A stretch of 64,000 bases of DNA from Tolypeutes matacus (GCA_026826555.1 JAKSZT010000142.1:2481298-2545297), one strand, 5' to 3'; counted from the first letter of the stretch, positions 21,115-33,251 are shown. Notes: generated by a model not told the origin, from the letters alone. Numbers and translations are program-made.

Positions 21115-24100
21115 CTCAGTTCAGGTCAGTGAGGGCATATACTGTTCATCCTTCAGGGCCTGGTTTGCTTCACTCAACATAAGGTCTTCAAGATTCATCT
21201 AAGTTATTAGATGTGTTAACACTTTGTTCCTTCTTACAGCTGAGTAAAATTCTATTGTATGTATGTACCACATTTTGCTTATCCATTTGTATGCTGATGG
21301 GCACCGGGGCTGATTCCAACTTTTCGCAATGGTGAACAATGCCGCTATGAACATTGGTGTGCATATATCTGTTTGTATCTTTGCTTTCAGTTCTTCTGGG
21401 TATATACCCAGCAATGGAATTGCTGGATCATACGGAAGATCTATTGTTAGTTTTCTGAGGAACTGCCAAACTGTCCTCCACAGTGGCTGGACCATACCGC
21501 AGTCCCACCAGCAGTGGATGAGGGTTCCTATTCTTCCACATCCTCTCCAACATTTAGTGTCTCCTGTTTTTTAATAGCTGCCATTCTGATGGGAGTAAGA
21601 TGGTATCTCATTGTAGTTTTGATTTGCATTTCCCTCATAGCAAGCGATGTTGAGCATTTTTTCATTTGCTTTTTAGCCACTTGTATTTCTTCCTTGGAAA
21701 AGTGTCTTTTCAGGTCACTTGCCCGCTTTTTAAATGGGTTGTTTGTCCTTTTATTTTCAAGGTGTAGGATTTCTTTATATATGCAGGATATTAGGCTCCC
21801 ATCAGATATATGGTAGCCGAATATTTTCTCCCATTGGGTAGGCTGCCTTTTTATTTTCTTAATAACATCCATTGAGGTGCAGAAGTTTTTAATTTTAATG
21901 AGATCCCATTTATCAATTCTTTCTCTTGCTGCTCGTGCTTTGGCTGTGAAGTTCATGAAACCATTTCCTATTACAAGGTCCTGTAGATGCTTCCCTACAT
22001 TATCTTCCAAGGTCTTGATGGTTTTCTCTCTTATATTTAGATCTTTGATCCATCTTGAGTTGATTTTTGTATAAGGTGTGAGATGGTATTTTTCTCTCAT
22101 TCTTTTGGATATGGATATCCAGTTATCCAAGCACCACTTGTTAAAGAGGCCGTTCTCTCCCAACTGAGTGGGCTTTGTGGCCTTGTCAAATATCAGATGA
22201 CTGTATATGCCAGGATCTATATCAGAACTCTCAATTCAGTTCCATTCGTCAGTAGGTCTATCCTTGTGCCAATACCACACAGTTTTGATCACTGTAGCTT
22301 TGTAGTATGTTTTAAAGTTAGGTAGTGTGATACCTCCAACTTCATTTTTCTTTTTCAATATGCCTTTGGCAATTCGGGGCCTCTTGCCTCTCCAAATATA
22401 TTTTGTGGTTAGTTTTTGCAGTTCCTTAAAAAATACAGTGTTGACTTTTCTTGGGGTTGCATTCAATCTGTAGATTAGTTTGGGTAGCATAGACATCTTG
22501 ATGATGTTTAGTCTTTCTATCCATGAACAGGGAATATTTTTCCATTTATTTAAGTCTTCTTTGAATTCCTTTAACAGTGTTGTGCAGTTTTCTGTATATA
22601 AGTCCTTTACACCTTTAGTTAAATTTATTCCTAGGTATTTGATTCCCTTATTTACTATTGTAAATGTTATTTTTTTCCTGATTTCCTCCTCAGTTTGCTC
22701 GTTATTGGTATACAGAAATGCAACTGATTTTTGAGCATTGATCTTATAGCCTTCAACATTACTGAATTCTTTTATAAGTTCTAGAAGCCTTGTTGTAGAT
22801 TTCTCAGGACTTTCTATGTATAGGATCATGTCATCTGCAAATAATGAAATTTTTACTTCTTCTTTTACAATCTGGATGCCTTTTATGTCCTTTTCTTGCC
22901 TCAGTGCTCTTGTAAGTACTTATAAGACAATGTTAAATAGGAGTGGTGATAGTGACCATTCTTGTCTGGTTCCCAATCTCATAGGGAAGGCTTTTAGGAT
23001 TTCACTGTTGAAAATGATGTTAGCTTTGGGTTTTTCATATATACCCTTCATCATTTTCAGAAAATTTCCATCTATTCCTATCTTTTGTAGTGTTTTTATG
23101 AGGAAAGAGTGCTGTATTTTGTTGAATGCTTTTTCTGCATCTATAGAGATGATCATGTGATTTTTTTCTTTCATTCTGTTTATGTGGTGTATTACATTGA
23201 TTGATTTTCTTATATTGAACCATCCTTGCATACCCGGGATGAAACCCTCTTGGTCATGGTGTATAATCCTTTTGATATGTTGTTGAATGCGATTAGCAAG
23301 TGTTTTGTTAAGGATTTTAGCATATAGGTTCATTAGAGACATTGGTCTGTAATTTTCCTTTCTTGTGGTATCTTTATTTGGTTTTGGTATTAGGGTAATG
23401 TTGGCATCATAGAATGAGTTAGGCAATATTCCTTCTACTTCTATTTTTTGGAAGAGCTTAAGTAGACTTGGTGTTAGCTCTTTCCTGAATGTTTGGTAGA
23501 ATTCAGCTGTGAAGCCATCTGGTCCTGGGCTCTTCTTAGTTGGGAGGTTTTTGATGACTGAGTCTATCTCTTTACTTGTAATTGGACTGTTGAGTTCATC
23601 TATTTCTTCTTTCATCAATGTCGGCTGTTTGTGGGTTTCTAGAAACTTGTCCATTCCTCTAATTTATCATTCTTGTTGGCATATAATTTTTCAAAGTATC
23701 CTCTTATGATACTCTTTATTTCTGTGGAGTCAATAGTGATATCCCCTTGCTCATTCCTTATTTTATGTATTTGCATCTGTTCTCTCTTTTTCTTTGTTAG
23801 TCTGGCTAAGGGTTTGTCAATATTATTGATATTCTTGAAGAACCAGCTTTTGGTTTTGTTTATTTTTTCCAGTGCTTTCTTATTCTCTATTTCCTTTAGT
23901 TCTGTAGAATCTTTGTTATTTCCTTCTTTCTACTTCATTTAGGTTTAGTTTGTTGTTGTTTTTCCAGTTCCTCCAAGTGTGCAGTTAGGTCTTCAATTTT
24001 AGCTCTTTCTTCTTTTTTAATATATGAATTTATGGCTATGAACTTCCCTCTCAGGACAGCTTTCGCTGCATCCCATAGGTTTTGATATGTTGTATTGTCA

Positions 24101-24985
24101 TTTTCATTAGTTTCAAGGTAGTTACTGATTTCTTTTGAGATTTCCTCCTTGACACACTGTTTAAGAATGTGTTGTATAACTTCTAAATTTTTGTACCTTA
24201 TCTGATTCTCTGGCCCTTAGTGATTTCCAATTTCATTCCATTGTGGTTAGAGAAATTACTTTGTATAATCTCAATATTTCTGAATTCATTGAGAGTTGTT
24301 CTGTGGCCTAGCATGTGGTCTATCTTGGTGTATGATCCATGTGCACTCAAGAAGATTGTAAATCCTGCTGTATTTGGGTGTAGTGTTCTGTATATGTCTA
24401 TTAAGTCCAGGTCCTCTAATGTATTGTTCAGAGTCTTTGTTTCTTTATTGATTCTCTCTCTGGATGTTCTGTCTAATGATGATGGTGTATTAAAGTCCCC
24501 TACTATATTTGTTGAGGCATTTATTTCTCCACTTAGTTTTTCCAGAATTTGCCTTATGTATTTTTAGGCACCCCAATTAGGTGTATAAATGTTTATGATT
24601 GTTAACTCTTCTTGAGAGATTACTCCTTTTACTTATATATAGTGTCCATCTTTTTCTCTTACAATGGTTTTGCATTTAAAGTCTATTTTGTCTGATGTTA
24701 GAATAGCTACTCCTGCCCTTTTTTGTCTATCTTTAGCTTATAAAATTGTTTTCCAGCCTTTCACTTTCAGCCTCCTTGAATCCCTGGGTTGAAGGTGGGT
24801 TTCTTGTAGACAGCATATAGATGGATTATATTTCCTTATCCATTCTGCCAATCTGTGTCTCTTGAGTGGTGAATTTAATCCATTGACATTCAGTGTTATT
24901 ACCCACAATGAATTTATCACTTCAGTCATATTTTTTGTGTTAATGTATGTCATATGTTGATTTGTTTCTGTTTTTGTCTTTTTAG
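21115..24985 (-). pseudogene. L1-B / L1-A hybrid ORF2, nearly intact
   Basis: Near full-length L1 ORF2 in pieces. The endonuclease N-terminus is at 24738-24953 (ITLNVNGLNSPLKRHRLAEW, CLQETH). The reverse transcriptase is at 22920-23654 ([46 protein letters not shown]). The catalytic FADD box, read as FADDMILY, is at 22830-22841. The C-terminal region is at 21528-22163 and 21199-21495, with PRCPSAYKW and KMWYIHTIE. A stop codon (TAA, 22920-22922) separates the RT piece from the FADD piece in the same frame, and further breaks lie around 23655-24737. The product would nick target DNA and reverse-transcribe L1 RNA. As read, it cannot make the full protein. Confidence 0.92.
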
Positions 24986-24991
24986 TTGATT

Positions 24992-25968
24992 TTAAACTCT
25001 CCTTGAATTCTCTCTCCCTTGTTTTTTCCTTTCAACTTGTAGAACTTCCATTAGTATTGCATGAAGTGCAGGTTTCTTATTTGCATACTCTGTTAATTTC
25101 TGTTTATCTGTGAATATTTTGATCTCTCTGTCATTTTTGAATGCCAGTTTTGCTGGATAGAGAATTCTTGGTTGGAAGTTTTTTTCTTTTAGTACTTTGA
25201 CTATGTTATACCACTGTCTTTTTGCCTCCATGGTTTCAGATGAGAAATCAGCACTTAATCTTATTGTGCTTCCCTTGTATGTGATGGTTATCTTTTCTCT
25301 TGCTGCCTTGAGTATTTTCTCTGTCTTGAGCATTGAACATTTTACAAGTATATGTCTTGGAATTGGCCTGTTGGGTTTATACTGTTTGGGGTGCGCTGTG
25401 CTTCCTGGATCTGCACATCCATCTCCCTTAATAGGGTTGGGAACTTTTCAGACATTGTTTCCTTCAGCACTCCTTCTGTTCCCTTTCCCTTCTCTTCTCC
25501 TTCTGGGATGCCCATAATGCGCATGTTTGTGCATTTTGTTTTGTCGGTTAATTTTCTGAGTCCCTGCTGAATTTTTTCTATCTTTTTTTCTATCTCTTCT
25601 ACTATCTGTTCGATTTCAGATGTATTTTCCTCCACATCATTAATTCTTTCTTCTGCCTGTTCAAAGCTGCTGTTATGTGAATCCAACATCTTTCTGATTT
25701 CTTGGATTGTGCCATTGATCACCATCATATCCGTTATCGTTTTATGTATGTTTACAATTTCTTCAGTATGTTCTCCCAGTGTCTTCTTTATATCCTTAAT
25801 ATCTTCCTTCACTTCTTTAAGTTGGTCCATGATATTTGTTTGGAAAGCTTTGATTAGTTGTTCGATATTCTGCATCTCTTCCTGGTTTTTAGTTTGTTCA
25901 TTGGACTGGTCCATGTCTTCCTGTTTCTCATTGTGGTTTGTAATTTTTTGTTGCCCTCTAGTCATCAT
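24992..25968 (-). pseudogene. L1 ORF1 (RNA-binding chaperone), one frameshift
   Basis: The N-terminal frame (25342-25968, 208 codons) has a long heptad-rich coiled coil (QLIKAFQTNIMDQLKEVKED onward), then the RRM-like start with TKCTNMRIMGIPEGEEKGKG. The C-terminal domain (24992-25333) is in another frame, with KTEKILKAAREK and SADFSSETMEAKRQW. The change of frame is near 25365, inside the normally conserved LVK region. Otherwise the length fits mammalian ORF1 proteins. Known role: trimeric RNA-binding protein of the L1 particle. It lies just upstream of ORF2, as usual. Confidence 0.9.
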
Positions 25969-26315
25969 TTTACCGTGATGGGTTTATTCGGTTGATTAGC
26001 TTCTCTCTCTGCTCTAGAGTTTTATTTAGCTGGTGGTTCTGTGTGTGTGTTAAGTTTTCTCTTTTACACTTTTTCTTCTTATTTTATTTCCTTGCTTCTT
26101 TCTATGTTCCCTTGAAGGCAAAAGATTAGGGCCAGAGTAATCAAAAGATGTGAGAAAGGAAGAAGGACAATAGTAATATTGATAGAAGTTAGAAAAGAGG
26201 CTATATTAATGAAATGAATATTTAGCTCAGGTAGGCAGTGTAGAGTAATAGGAAAAAAAATGAAATACCTGCAATGGACTGAGAAACCAAATAGAGGATT
26301 ATATATATAAGGATT
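25969..26315 (-). mobile_element. L1 5' UTR, ORF1-proximal part
   Basis: Non-coding leader between ORF1 and the provirus. It aligns with L1-C at 47640-47980, sharing GCTTCTCTxTCTxCTCTA, GTGTGTGTGT and CTATGTTCCCTTGAA. It is interrupted at 26315 by the provirus and resumes at 33773. Confidence 0.8.
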
Positions 26316-26707
26316 TGTTGTAAATCAACATGGAGGTAGTCGGTGCCGGGAATGATCCAAAGAAAGTTTGGGATCAGGGGACCTCACTCCATTTGGAATG
26401 CAGGCAAATTTATTTAGGGTGAAGCTGCTTTTTATACTACAAAGCTGATAACAAAAGTAGGGCATCCTTTGCTAGTTCCTCTGCAGGGCACGTAAGAGCA
26501 CTGCCGGTTCCTGTATCTCCAGATAATTTTTCTTAGGAATTTATGCAATAACTACTTAGTGGTGGGTTCATTCCGCTCTGCTTCCTCCCATTGACGTCTG
26601 CAGTGTGCAGAGTCCTTGGAGACATTTGCTAATGTTTCTTTTCCAGCAAGCATACTTTTTTAGATGCTTAACCCTTTATGCTCTGGCTCTCAGCATCTTT
26701 TCCAACA
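26316..26707 (-). repeat. 3' LTR of provirus
   Basis: Begins (minus strand) TGTTGG and ends TTACAACA, so the termini are TG..CA. Inside, a TATAAAAA box (26429-26436) and an AATAAA signal (26409-26414) lie unusually close together. A TGACGTC cAMP-response-type motif sits near 26592. Confidence 0.93.
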
Positions 26708-26730
26708 ATTCCCCTTTTTTTGTTTTTGTC
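26708..26730 (-). promoter_or_regulatory. Polypurine tract (plus-strand primer)
   Basis: The minus strand reads ACAAAAACAAAAAAAGGGG then AAT directly before the 3' LTR TGTTGG. This is the expected place and composition for a retroviral polypurine tract. An almost identical copy lies at 28717-28738. Confidence 0.9.
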
Positions 26731-28471
26731 CAGGGTGACTGTGCCTGTCTTAGGTTGCCCTCCTTTGAAGGTCTTACCCGTATCTGGCCACCAGCTAAGC
26801 TCCATGGACAGGGGTCTTGAGAGTTAAGGGTTTTAAGCATAATCAAGTTATTGGCATGGCTGGCCTTTTCAGCCCTATTAACGCGGGGCAGCAGGGCTTT
26901 GTGAATGTCTCCTAATACATTTAAGAGTAGCAGAGCACCAATGATCACCACACTGATGTTAGCAAGTACAGAGGTTGATTTCCACCAATGTAAGGGGTTT
27001 ATTTTATTCTATTGATCTGTCACTGATTGCCAAAATTCGCTACCTGGAAGCGTAGAGAGTTGATTCTGAGACATGCTCAAAATCCTTTTTTGCAAATCTG
27101 TAATTTCTATAGATAAATTTGTGTGATGACCTATTAAATGATTTTTAATTTTTTCCCATTCATAATCAGAGTCACTGTATGGGAGAGGAGTGATACAAAA
27201 AGCACTTTCATTCCAATCACACTTCAAACCTTGTTTTAAATTAGATTATATACTTGATCTCCCATTTGTGTAATAGCCATCTCTAAGTCATTAAGCCTGT
27301 TGTTAATTTGCTCATATATATATGCTTGACTATGCCACAGCTCACTAGCATTATGATGCCAATTTTTAACATATTGTTGCGTTTGAACATTTTCATGTAG
27401 AGCAGTTCCTGCTGCAGCAGCAGCTGTAATAATACCTATAAGCCCTAATACAGCAGCAATAATTAATCCAATCAAACGTTTGGTTCTTTTCTCATAATGA
27501 TCTAGCAAGTGCCAAAGGATTTGGCTCTCAGGGGAAGACTGCCAGCAACGATTCAGGCGAACCAGAAGCCATATTCCATGATGCCGTCATCCTATTAGAA
27601 CCACAGTAGAATTTTCCTGTATACTTTGATATGCAAGTATAAAGGTAACAATTGCTGCAGAAAAATCATGTTTCATTAATGTTCACTGTTCCTACTATAA
27701 AAACAATGGGATCTTGTACACATACTTTAAGAAATTAAGTGGATTTTCTTTTTTTTTTAAACTGGTAATTTTAGTTTTACTTCCTTGCCATCCAAAAATT
27801 GGGCTAGTTCCCAAAAATAATTTCCACAAATAATTTTTAGTTTTGTTAAGTTTAGTGTCCCATAGTTGTGGGATAAATCTTCCCTGATGAATCCAATTTA
27901 GTGACATATTTATACTTATGACATCCCCAAAATTCCAAATATAATGATAGCTTACATTAGTTGTTTTTGTTGAATTACTAATTTTTCAACTTATGGTTGT
28001 TTTTATATTAGGGCCCAATTCATTACAATTCCATAGGAATTATTAAAGAGCACAACCTCATATGAAACATGGCATGTATGCCATTTATCACTTTGTACTA
28101 TGATTTGGGGACTGTATACATGGATTGATGGATTCTATGCAGGGAGGTCATTCAAGAAAATGCAAGGTTAAATTTTTAATAAATTTCCCTTCCTCCTCAG
28201 GTTTTAGAAGAAGGCAAAAATCAACGGGTCCAGGAAAATGAAAAGACTAATTAATATAAACAGGTTAGGATTTGTCCCCCCAAGTTAACAATTCTAAAAG
28301 AGGTGAATTAGTAATATAAGCCCAATATGTATAATTATGTGAAGTTGCACTACTTACTACTGTGGTTGTCTAGGTAAGCATAGCAAAATATAACTGTGTT
28401 AGAGTGACATTCTGACTTTTAGAAGTTACCATCTTTTCTGCATCTTGTGTCAGTTTCTTCAGCTTATTCAT
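26731..28471 (-). pseudogene. Endogenous retrovirus env (SU and TM), broken
   Basis: Endogenous betaretroviral envelope remnant. The frame opens with ATG at 28469-28471 (MNKLKKLTQDAEKM). The SU start carries NYTYWAY and WGD motifs and is interrupted by at least four in-frame stops before 28100. The SU/TM boundary has a furin-type RTKR site near 27480, followed by a hydrophobic, Ala/Gly/Ile-rich fusion-peptide-like stretch (27236-27508). The TM ectodomain continues after a frameshift near 27235 with CDWN and CITP motifs (27009-27227). A stop then precedes the membrane anchor (around 26880-26950), and a tail runs into the LTR. In a virus, Env mediates receptor binding and fusion; this copy cannot make the protein. 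Confidence 0.88.
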
Positions 28472-28716
28472 GTCTAGGTTTCAGACGTCTGGACAGGATC
28501 CAAAGCTGGTCTCCTTTATATGTAATGATAAGAGCAAAACCTTGACCCTATATCCTAACTTAACTTCTGCCTTCTCCTATTTATTATTATCTTTATGCTT
28601 TCAATAAACTAGTTGTCTAATATTTGTTTTTGTATTTTTGCCTGATTTTTGCCAGAAATGCTCTAAAAAATTTATTGTAAATAATGCTTAAGATAATTGT
28701 TCTCGCACCTCACCAT

Positions 28717-28738
28717 TTCCCCCTTTTTTTGTTTTTGT
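28717..28738 (-). promoter_or_regulatory. Second polypurine-tract-like sequence, upstream of env
   Basis: The minus strand has ACAAAAACAAAAAAAGGGG plus one more G, then AA. It matches the 3' polypurine tract over about 21 bases with a single extra G. It lies about 245 bases upstream of the env start, at the edge of the AT-rich middle. It could be a central polypurine tract or a scar of a template switch. Confidence 0.6.
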
Positions 28739-29137
28739 AGTATTTATAAATAGAGGTTTAACTGTTAATTTTTTAATGATAAGTATACATACATTCACAG
28801 GCTTACTAAATCAGGGGATACACTGAAATGCTTGGCTTATTTTTGGCTAGAGTCTTGGATAGATACAAGATAAATGTTAATATATATATATATTTAGTTT
28901 AATAAGCTTATACTGACAATTAGAGTGAGAAATATAAATAATATAATCAATGAAGTTTAAGTTAATATTGAACAAAGTTACAGAATGACAGATAAATAGA
29001 GCAGTTTTATATATATATACTTACCAATATTTAGCTTTTAGCTGGGAAGTGTTGAATCAGTAACTGATATTAGAGTTTTGGTTTAGGATTAATGAATTTG
29101 ATACTATAGATGCCAACTTGTGAGTATTTTGCTAGTT

Positions 29138-29243
29138 CCTGAGGAAGGGGCCAGCCTCCTCAGGAAGGAACACAACACTCCCTGGGCAGTACATTTTAAG
29201 GTTTATGCATCAATCCCTGGGAGAGTGGCCAGCTCCCCCAGGG
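29138..29243. other. Pair of similar short hairpins
   Basis: First arm pair: CCTGAGGA with TCCTCAGG (29138-29164). Second: CCCTGGG with CCCAGGG (29215-29243). Both have GGCCAGC in the loop region and both are followed by AGGAAxACAACA. They look like a diverged tandem duplication of one stem-loop. A 12-bp palindrome (CAACAGCTGTTG) follows at about 29251. Confidence 0.6.
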
Positions 29244-29980
29244 AGGAATACAACAGCTGTTGAAATGCACTTTATTATTATTATTTTTTGATTTGTTACA
29301 AAACATCCTTGATGTGCTTATTATTTTAAATTTCAATATGCTTCCTGAAATATGAAAAGTGTTAACTAGTAAGGTATTGGTTTGTTGATCAACAGTTTTC
29401 TACATGATGCTTTACTTTTAGACTTGAACAATACTTACCAAACTTTTTCTTAATACATTCAGTTTCAGGACTGTTTAAATTTAAAACAAGAGATTTATAT
29501 ATATATGTTTAATAAAATACCTCTATGTATAATATACAAATTATTAAATCACTTAAGTATGCAATGTATTGTACTGAAGTTTTGATTAGTAGGTAAGTAT
29601 ATCATACATAATTCATAACTACAGTAGATTATATAACAACAGACAGTAATAAGAATTTTAACCAGCAGACAGCCAATGAATAAACTTTTATTTTTTAAGC
29701 ATTTAAGATTCTTAGTAGAATGACCTCAATTTTTTATTTTGTATAGTTTGAGGCATAGGTGAAAACAAATTAGTATTTCCTATTTGAGCTGTGGGGTAAT
29801 ACATTAACTTGTAATTTTAATACTTGCATTGGTTTTGTTGTTAACATTATAATTATATTTGGGGCTGTTGCTTACTGTGTTGAATATAAACTTGATTTAT
29901 TGTTGGCTATTTTACAGGAAGGGGAATGTGGGCTGGCTTGACTTGTTTGAGAAAATATTAAAGAAAGCTTTAGCAAGTTT

Positions 29981-30175
29981 TAAAACAAAGTGATAGTAGG
30001 AAGCGGCTGTGGCTCAATCAGGAGGGCTCCCGTTTGCCATATGGGAGGCCCCGGGTTCGGTTCCTGGGGCCTCCTGGTGGGGGCAGGCCCGCCCGCACGG
30101 TGTGGTTGGCTGACCCGGCAAGCGCAAGCAGCAAGGGGGGGATAAATGAATAAATAAATAAAACAAAGTGATAGT
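29981..30175 (+). mobile_element. DAS-type SINE with target-site duplications
   Basis: The SINE body is 29998-30158: GAAGCGGCTGTGGCTCAATC start, A box, B box in GGGTTCGGTTCC, GC-rich body, ATAAATGAATAAATAAATA tail. Perfect 17-bp flanks, TAAAACAAAGTGATAGT, lie at 29981-29997 and 30159-30175. It inserted after the provirus did, and opposite to it. Confidence 0.95.
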
Positions 30176-31920
30176 GACGTAACTGGATATTAATTTTTTG
30201 CAATAAACTAGCAATATTTGGGACCACTGCATGTTGCAGTGTGTTATTTTATTTTATTATATTTTACTGTTAGCACTACCCTGGAAGCCTTTAACGACTG
30301 CTTTCTTTTTGTTGTTACAACTAAAAATTTTGATTAATAACATTATATTTTATTTAATATTATATTGTAACATTATTATAGTTTCAGGAATCTTATACAC
30401 TTTTAAAGTATTCATATGAACTTTTTATTCATATGACTTTAATTGTTATAAAATTAGAAAATTTCTTTTAATTATACAACAGTTTTAAATACTTCATTTA
30501 ACTTATATCACATGAACTTAACTATTTTTAGTATTTTACCTTTTTTTTTTTAGGTAAAAGACCAAATTATTTGTAACAATTTGAAATAAAAGCTACTCTT
30601 CAGAATTTGACTTAGAAAGCAGGTTTGAACACTGTATTCTTTTTAAAAGTGATAAGACCTGTTTCTCCATGGAAACGATAAGGTTAAAGTACAAGAAGCT
30701 ATTTTGATAAAACAGACTTTCTTTATTGCATACTGATAATTTAGGAGAAAAACTTTGTAAATTTTTACTAAAACAGACTACTGACTTGAGAAACTTTGAG
30801 AAAGAATAAAACTTTAACTTTATGTTATTATATTATTTAACATTAAAGCTTTAAATTTTTTATAGATAGACTATTTAAATTTTACTTAGCTTTGACCACA
30901 AAAATTCCTTTTTCACAAGCCTTTTGCACTTTTATATTTATTCAGGGTTTCATTTTACTTTGTTTTAATAACTAGTTATTTTATCTTAGGATAAAATTAC
31001 TTTCTTTTCTTTAATAATAAAAGCACATTCTATATACCTTCCATACTCAAGTTACCACAATGATTTTGGAAACTATTTCCAAGCAAACTTCTGACAACAT
31101 ATAATTACCATCAACATTAAACAAACTTGTTAGAATAATGGTTTAATTTGAGTATAACTATTTTTATTATTTTAAACTAATATCCATATTTATTTATTAA
31201 TATAAGCACTTATTCAATTTTTGGCCATTTGAATATAGATCTTATAATAATTTTAATTTATTAAAATTTAATATTACCATCCGGAGGTATCAAAATATAG
31301 GCTGACACTGAACAAACAGACAAATACAAAAAGAATTATGACCCACTAACAGAAACATAAAGCTTACTAATTTGACCCATAATTTTCACTCCTTTGTTAT
31401 GGCTGTCTTCAAGCCCTCCATCATTTCACATCTTTGATTTTACTGTTTTTAAGATTTTTTCTGGAATCTGTGTTACCTGTAATATATAAGCTTGTTTTTT
31501 GAAACATTTTTGTTCATAATCAGCAACCAGCCAGGACAACTTAAACAGCATAAATAAAATTAAGCTCGAATTTATCAGTTTACACAGATATTTAACACAT
31601 TTTTTTTTGGATTATTACTATTTAGGAGTACACTTAGGCTCAAAGTTCAGGAATAAGCTAGTGATTTAAAACTGAAAGTTCCTTTTAACACCTTAATAAA
31701 AATTATGCACTAATTTTATCAATTTGGCCACACTGGCCCAACCAGAATCAGTATGGAAACAAAACAGAAAACACCAATGTTGCCAAGTTTTCCTACTCTT
31801 CCAGTGGTTTAATTCTATTAACCCCTATCATCCCACAGCCTTGTCATTATGTAGGCAGTAGGAGGTTTACAAAGTTGCTGGAATGTTTTCTTTATCTTAG
31901 TTAACTTTTTTTTTGGCAGA

Positions 31921-33227
31921 ATAGTGATGCTCTTGTAACTGATGCTAGGTTTTCCTAATATTAATCTCACTAAATATTTTGGAATAGGCATTTCTTTAAG
32001 ATTAGGTTGAGTTACTGTCTTTTTTACTACATCTGCCAGCCTCGCTACAAATTCAACATAGGTTTCAGTATTTCCTTGAACAATTTTTGAAAATGCTTGT
32101 ACAGCCTGTCCAAGGGTGGAGATTGGTCACCAGGCAGCTAGGCAGCACAATCAAACTTTTACAATGGCAAAATCATCATATTGAGCTTGGTGAGGAATCC
32201 CAGCCCATTGACCTGTTCCTAATATTTGTTCAGCAGTAATAAGTACTGGTGAATTTTGCTGTTGATTTTGTCGTGCTACAATATTAGCTTCATCAGCCCA
32301 CCATGCTTTAAATTGTAAAAATTCTGCTGAATTAAGAATAGCCTGAGCTAACAAATCCCAGTCCCAGGGTATTAATCTGCTTGCTTGTGACATTTCTTGC
32401 ACCAATTCTTGAGTATAAGGAGAATTTATATCATATTGAGTGCATGTTTGTTTTAATTTTTTGATAGTTTTAAAAGGAATAGGAGCATGATTATATTGTA
32501 CACCCCCTTGGGGATTGTTAGCATCTACTGGAATTTGAGTTACTGTTACTGGAAAAGTAAAATAAAATTGCATAACCTCTGAATTTCCTTCTTTACTTCC
32601 CTGTGCTATACTTTTCATAATTGAAGAGGATGGTGCTGGCACAAAAACAGAAACTTCTGGAGGGTCATCAAATGTTGTAAAAAATGGATCAGTAGATATC
32701 TTAGGAGGCACAGACACTGGTTCAAAAGACAATAAATAATCTTTTGGAGTGGACGGCTTAACGACTACTGGAAAAGTTCCATAAACTCCCTTTTTCTTTA
32801 TTTTCTTTTTATTAGATGTAAGTTTATCTGTTTTTGCCTGTTCAAAAATTTTTTCATATATATTTACATTAAAATCATCATTAGCTTGTTCTCCTACAGT
32901 TTTAACAATAGCAGTATCCATTTTAATATCTTTATTTTCATCTGACTGTAATGGTTCAAGAGCAACAGAAATAAGAATATACAAAGACCATACTTGAAGA
33001 GGAACTGTTTCCTCTTTTTGATAAGCTCATTGCAATGATTTCATTACTAGTTTCCATTGTTTCAAATTTAACACATTCTGCCCTTGCGGCTGAAACCAAT
33101 AACAATGTTTATGTACAAGAGAAAAGAGTTCTAGTGACTCGTGGGTCATCACAGATACCCCTGTACTCTTTAACAGGGTCTTCAAAACTTCGGAATATTC
33201 CTCTAATTGAGTCAACTGATTACCCAT
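31921..33227 (-). pseudogene. Endogenous retrovirus gag (MA to CA), broken
   Basis: The start at 33227 is chosen because MGNQLTQLEEY gives a glycine at position 2, as in myristoylated matrix proteins; the longer frame from 33257 begins within the leader. MA reads to an in-frame TGA at about 33026-33028, and the same frame goes on through a lysine-rich and proline-rich middle (32151-32984) into capsid, with FPVTVTQIPVD and NSPYTQELVQEM. The frame changes between about 32110 and 32150. The major homology region follows near 32040-32100 (Q-G-N-T-E-T-Y-V-x-F-V-x-R-L). After about 31920 nothing like nucleocapsid zinc knuckles is found. In a virus, Gag assembles the particle; this one is disrupted. 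Confidence 0.88.
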
Positions 33228-33251
33228 TACCCTGACAATCAAGATTATTTG

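Larger units (their letters stand above)
18946..21120 (-). mobile_element. L1-B, 3' UTR with assembly gap
   Basis: The poly-A end (T-run at 18946-18957) lies at a TTTT/AAAG site of L1-A ORF2, a classic L1 endonuclease target. The terminal block with GTGGGTAAAAATCAAAATTT also appears as a tiny truncated insertion at 38935-39024, so it is the genuine family 3' end. The rest matches the L1-A and L1-D 3' UTRs. The 400 N at 20703-21102 fall within it. Confidence 0.88.
28740..31920 (-). other. AT-rich non-coding middle of provirus, no pol seen
   Basis: In gag and env the frames can be followed for hundreds of codons. Here I find no frame with protease, reverse transcriptase (YxDD), RNase H or integrase motifs on either strand, only very AT-rich DNA with many stops. 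It contains a DAS SINE (29998-30158) and two small hairpins (29138-29164, 29215-29243). Since the LTRs differ by only about 3%, point decay should not have hidden pol. A deletion with replacement is more likely. Confidence 0.65.

Noticed and set aside
20586..21202. Long open frames across 20586-21202
   Set aside because: They run through the 400 N and consist almost wholly of unknown residues.
29998..30158. tRNA gene call from the A and B boxes
   Set aside because: No pairing acceptor stem, an A-rich tail and target-site duplications show a SINE.
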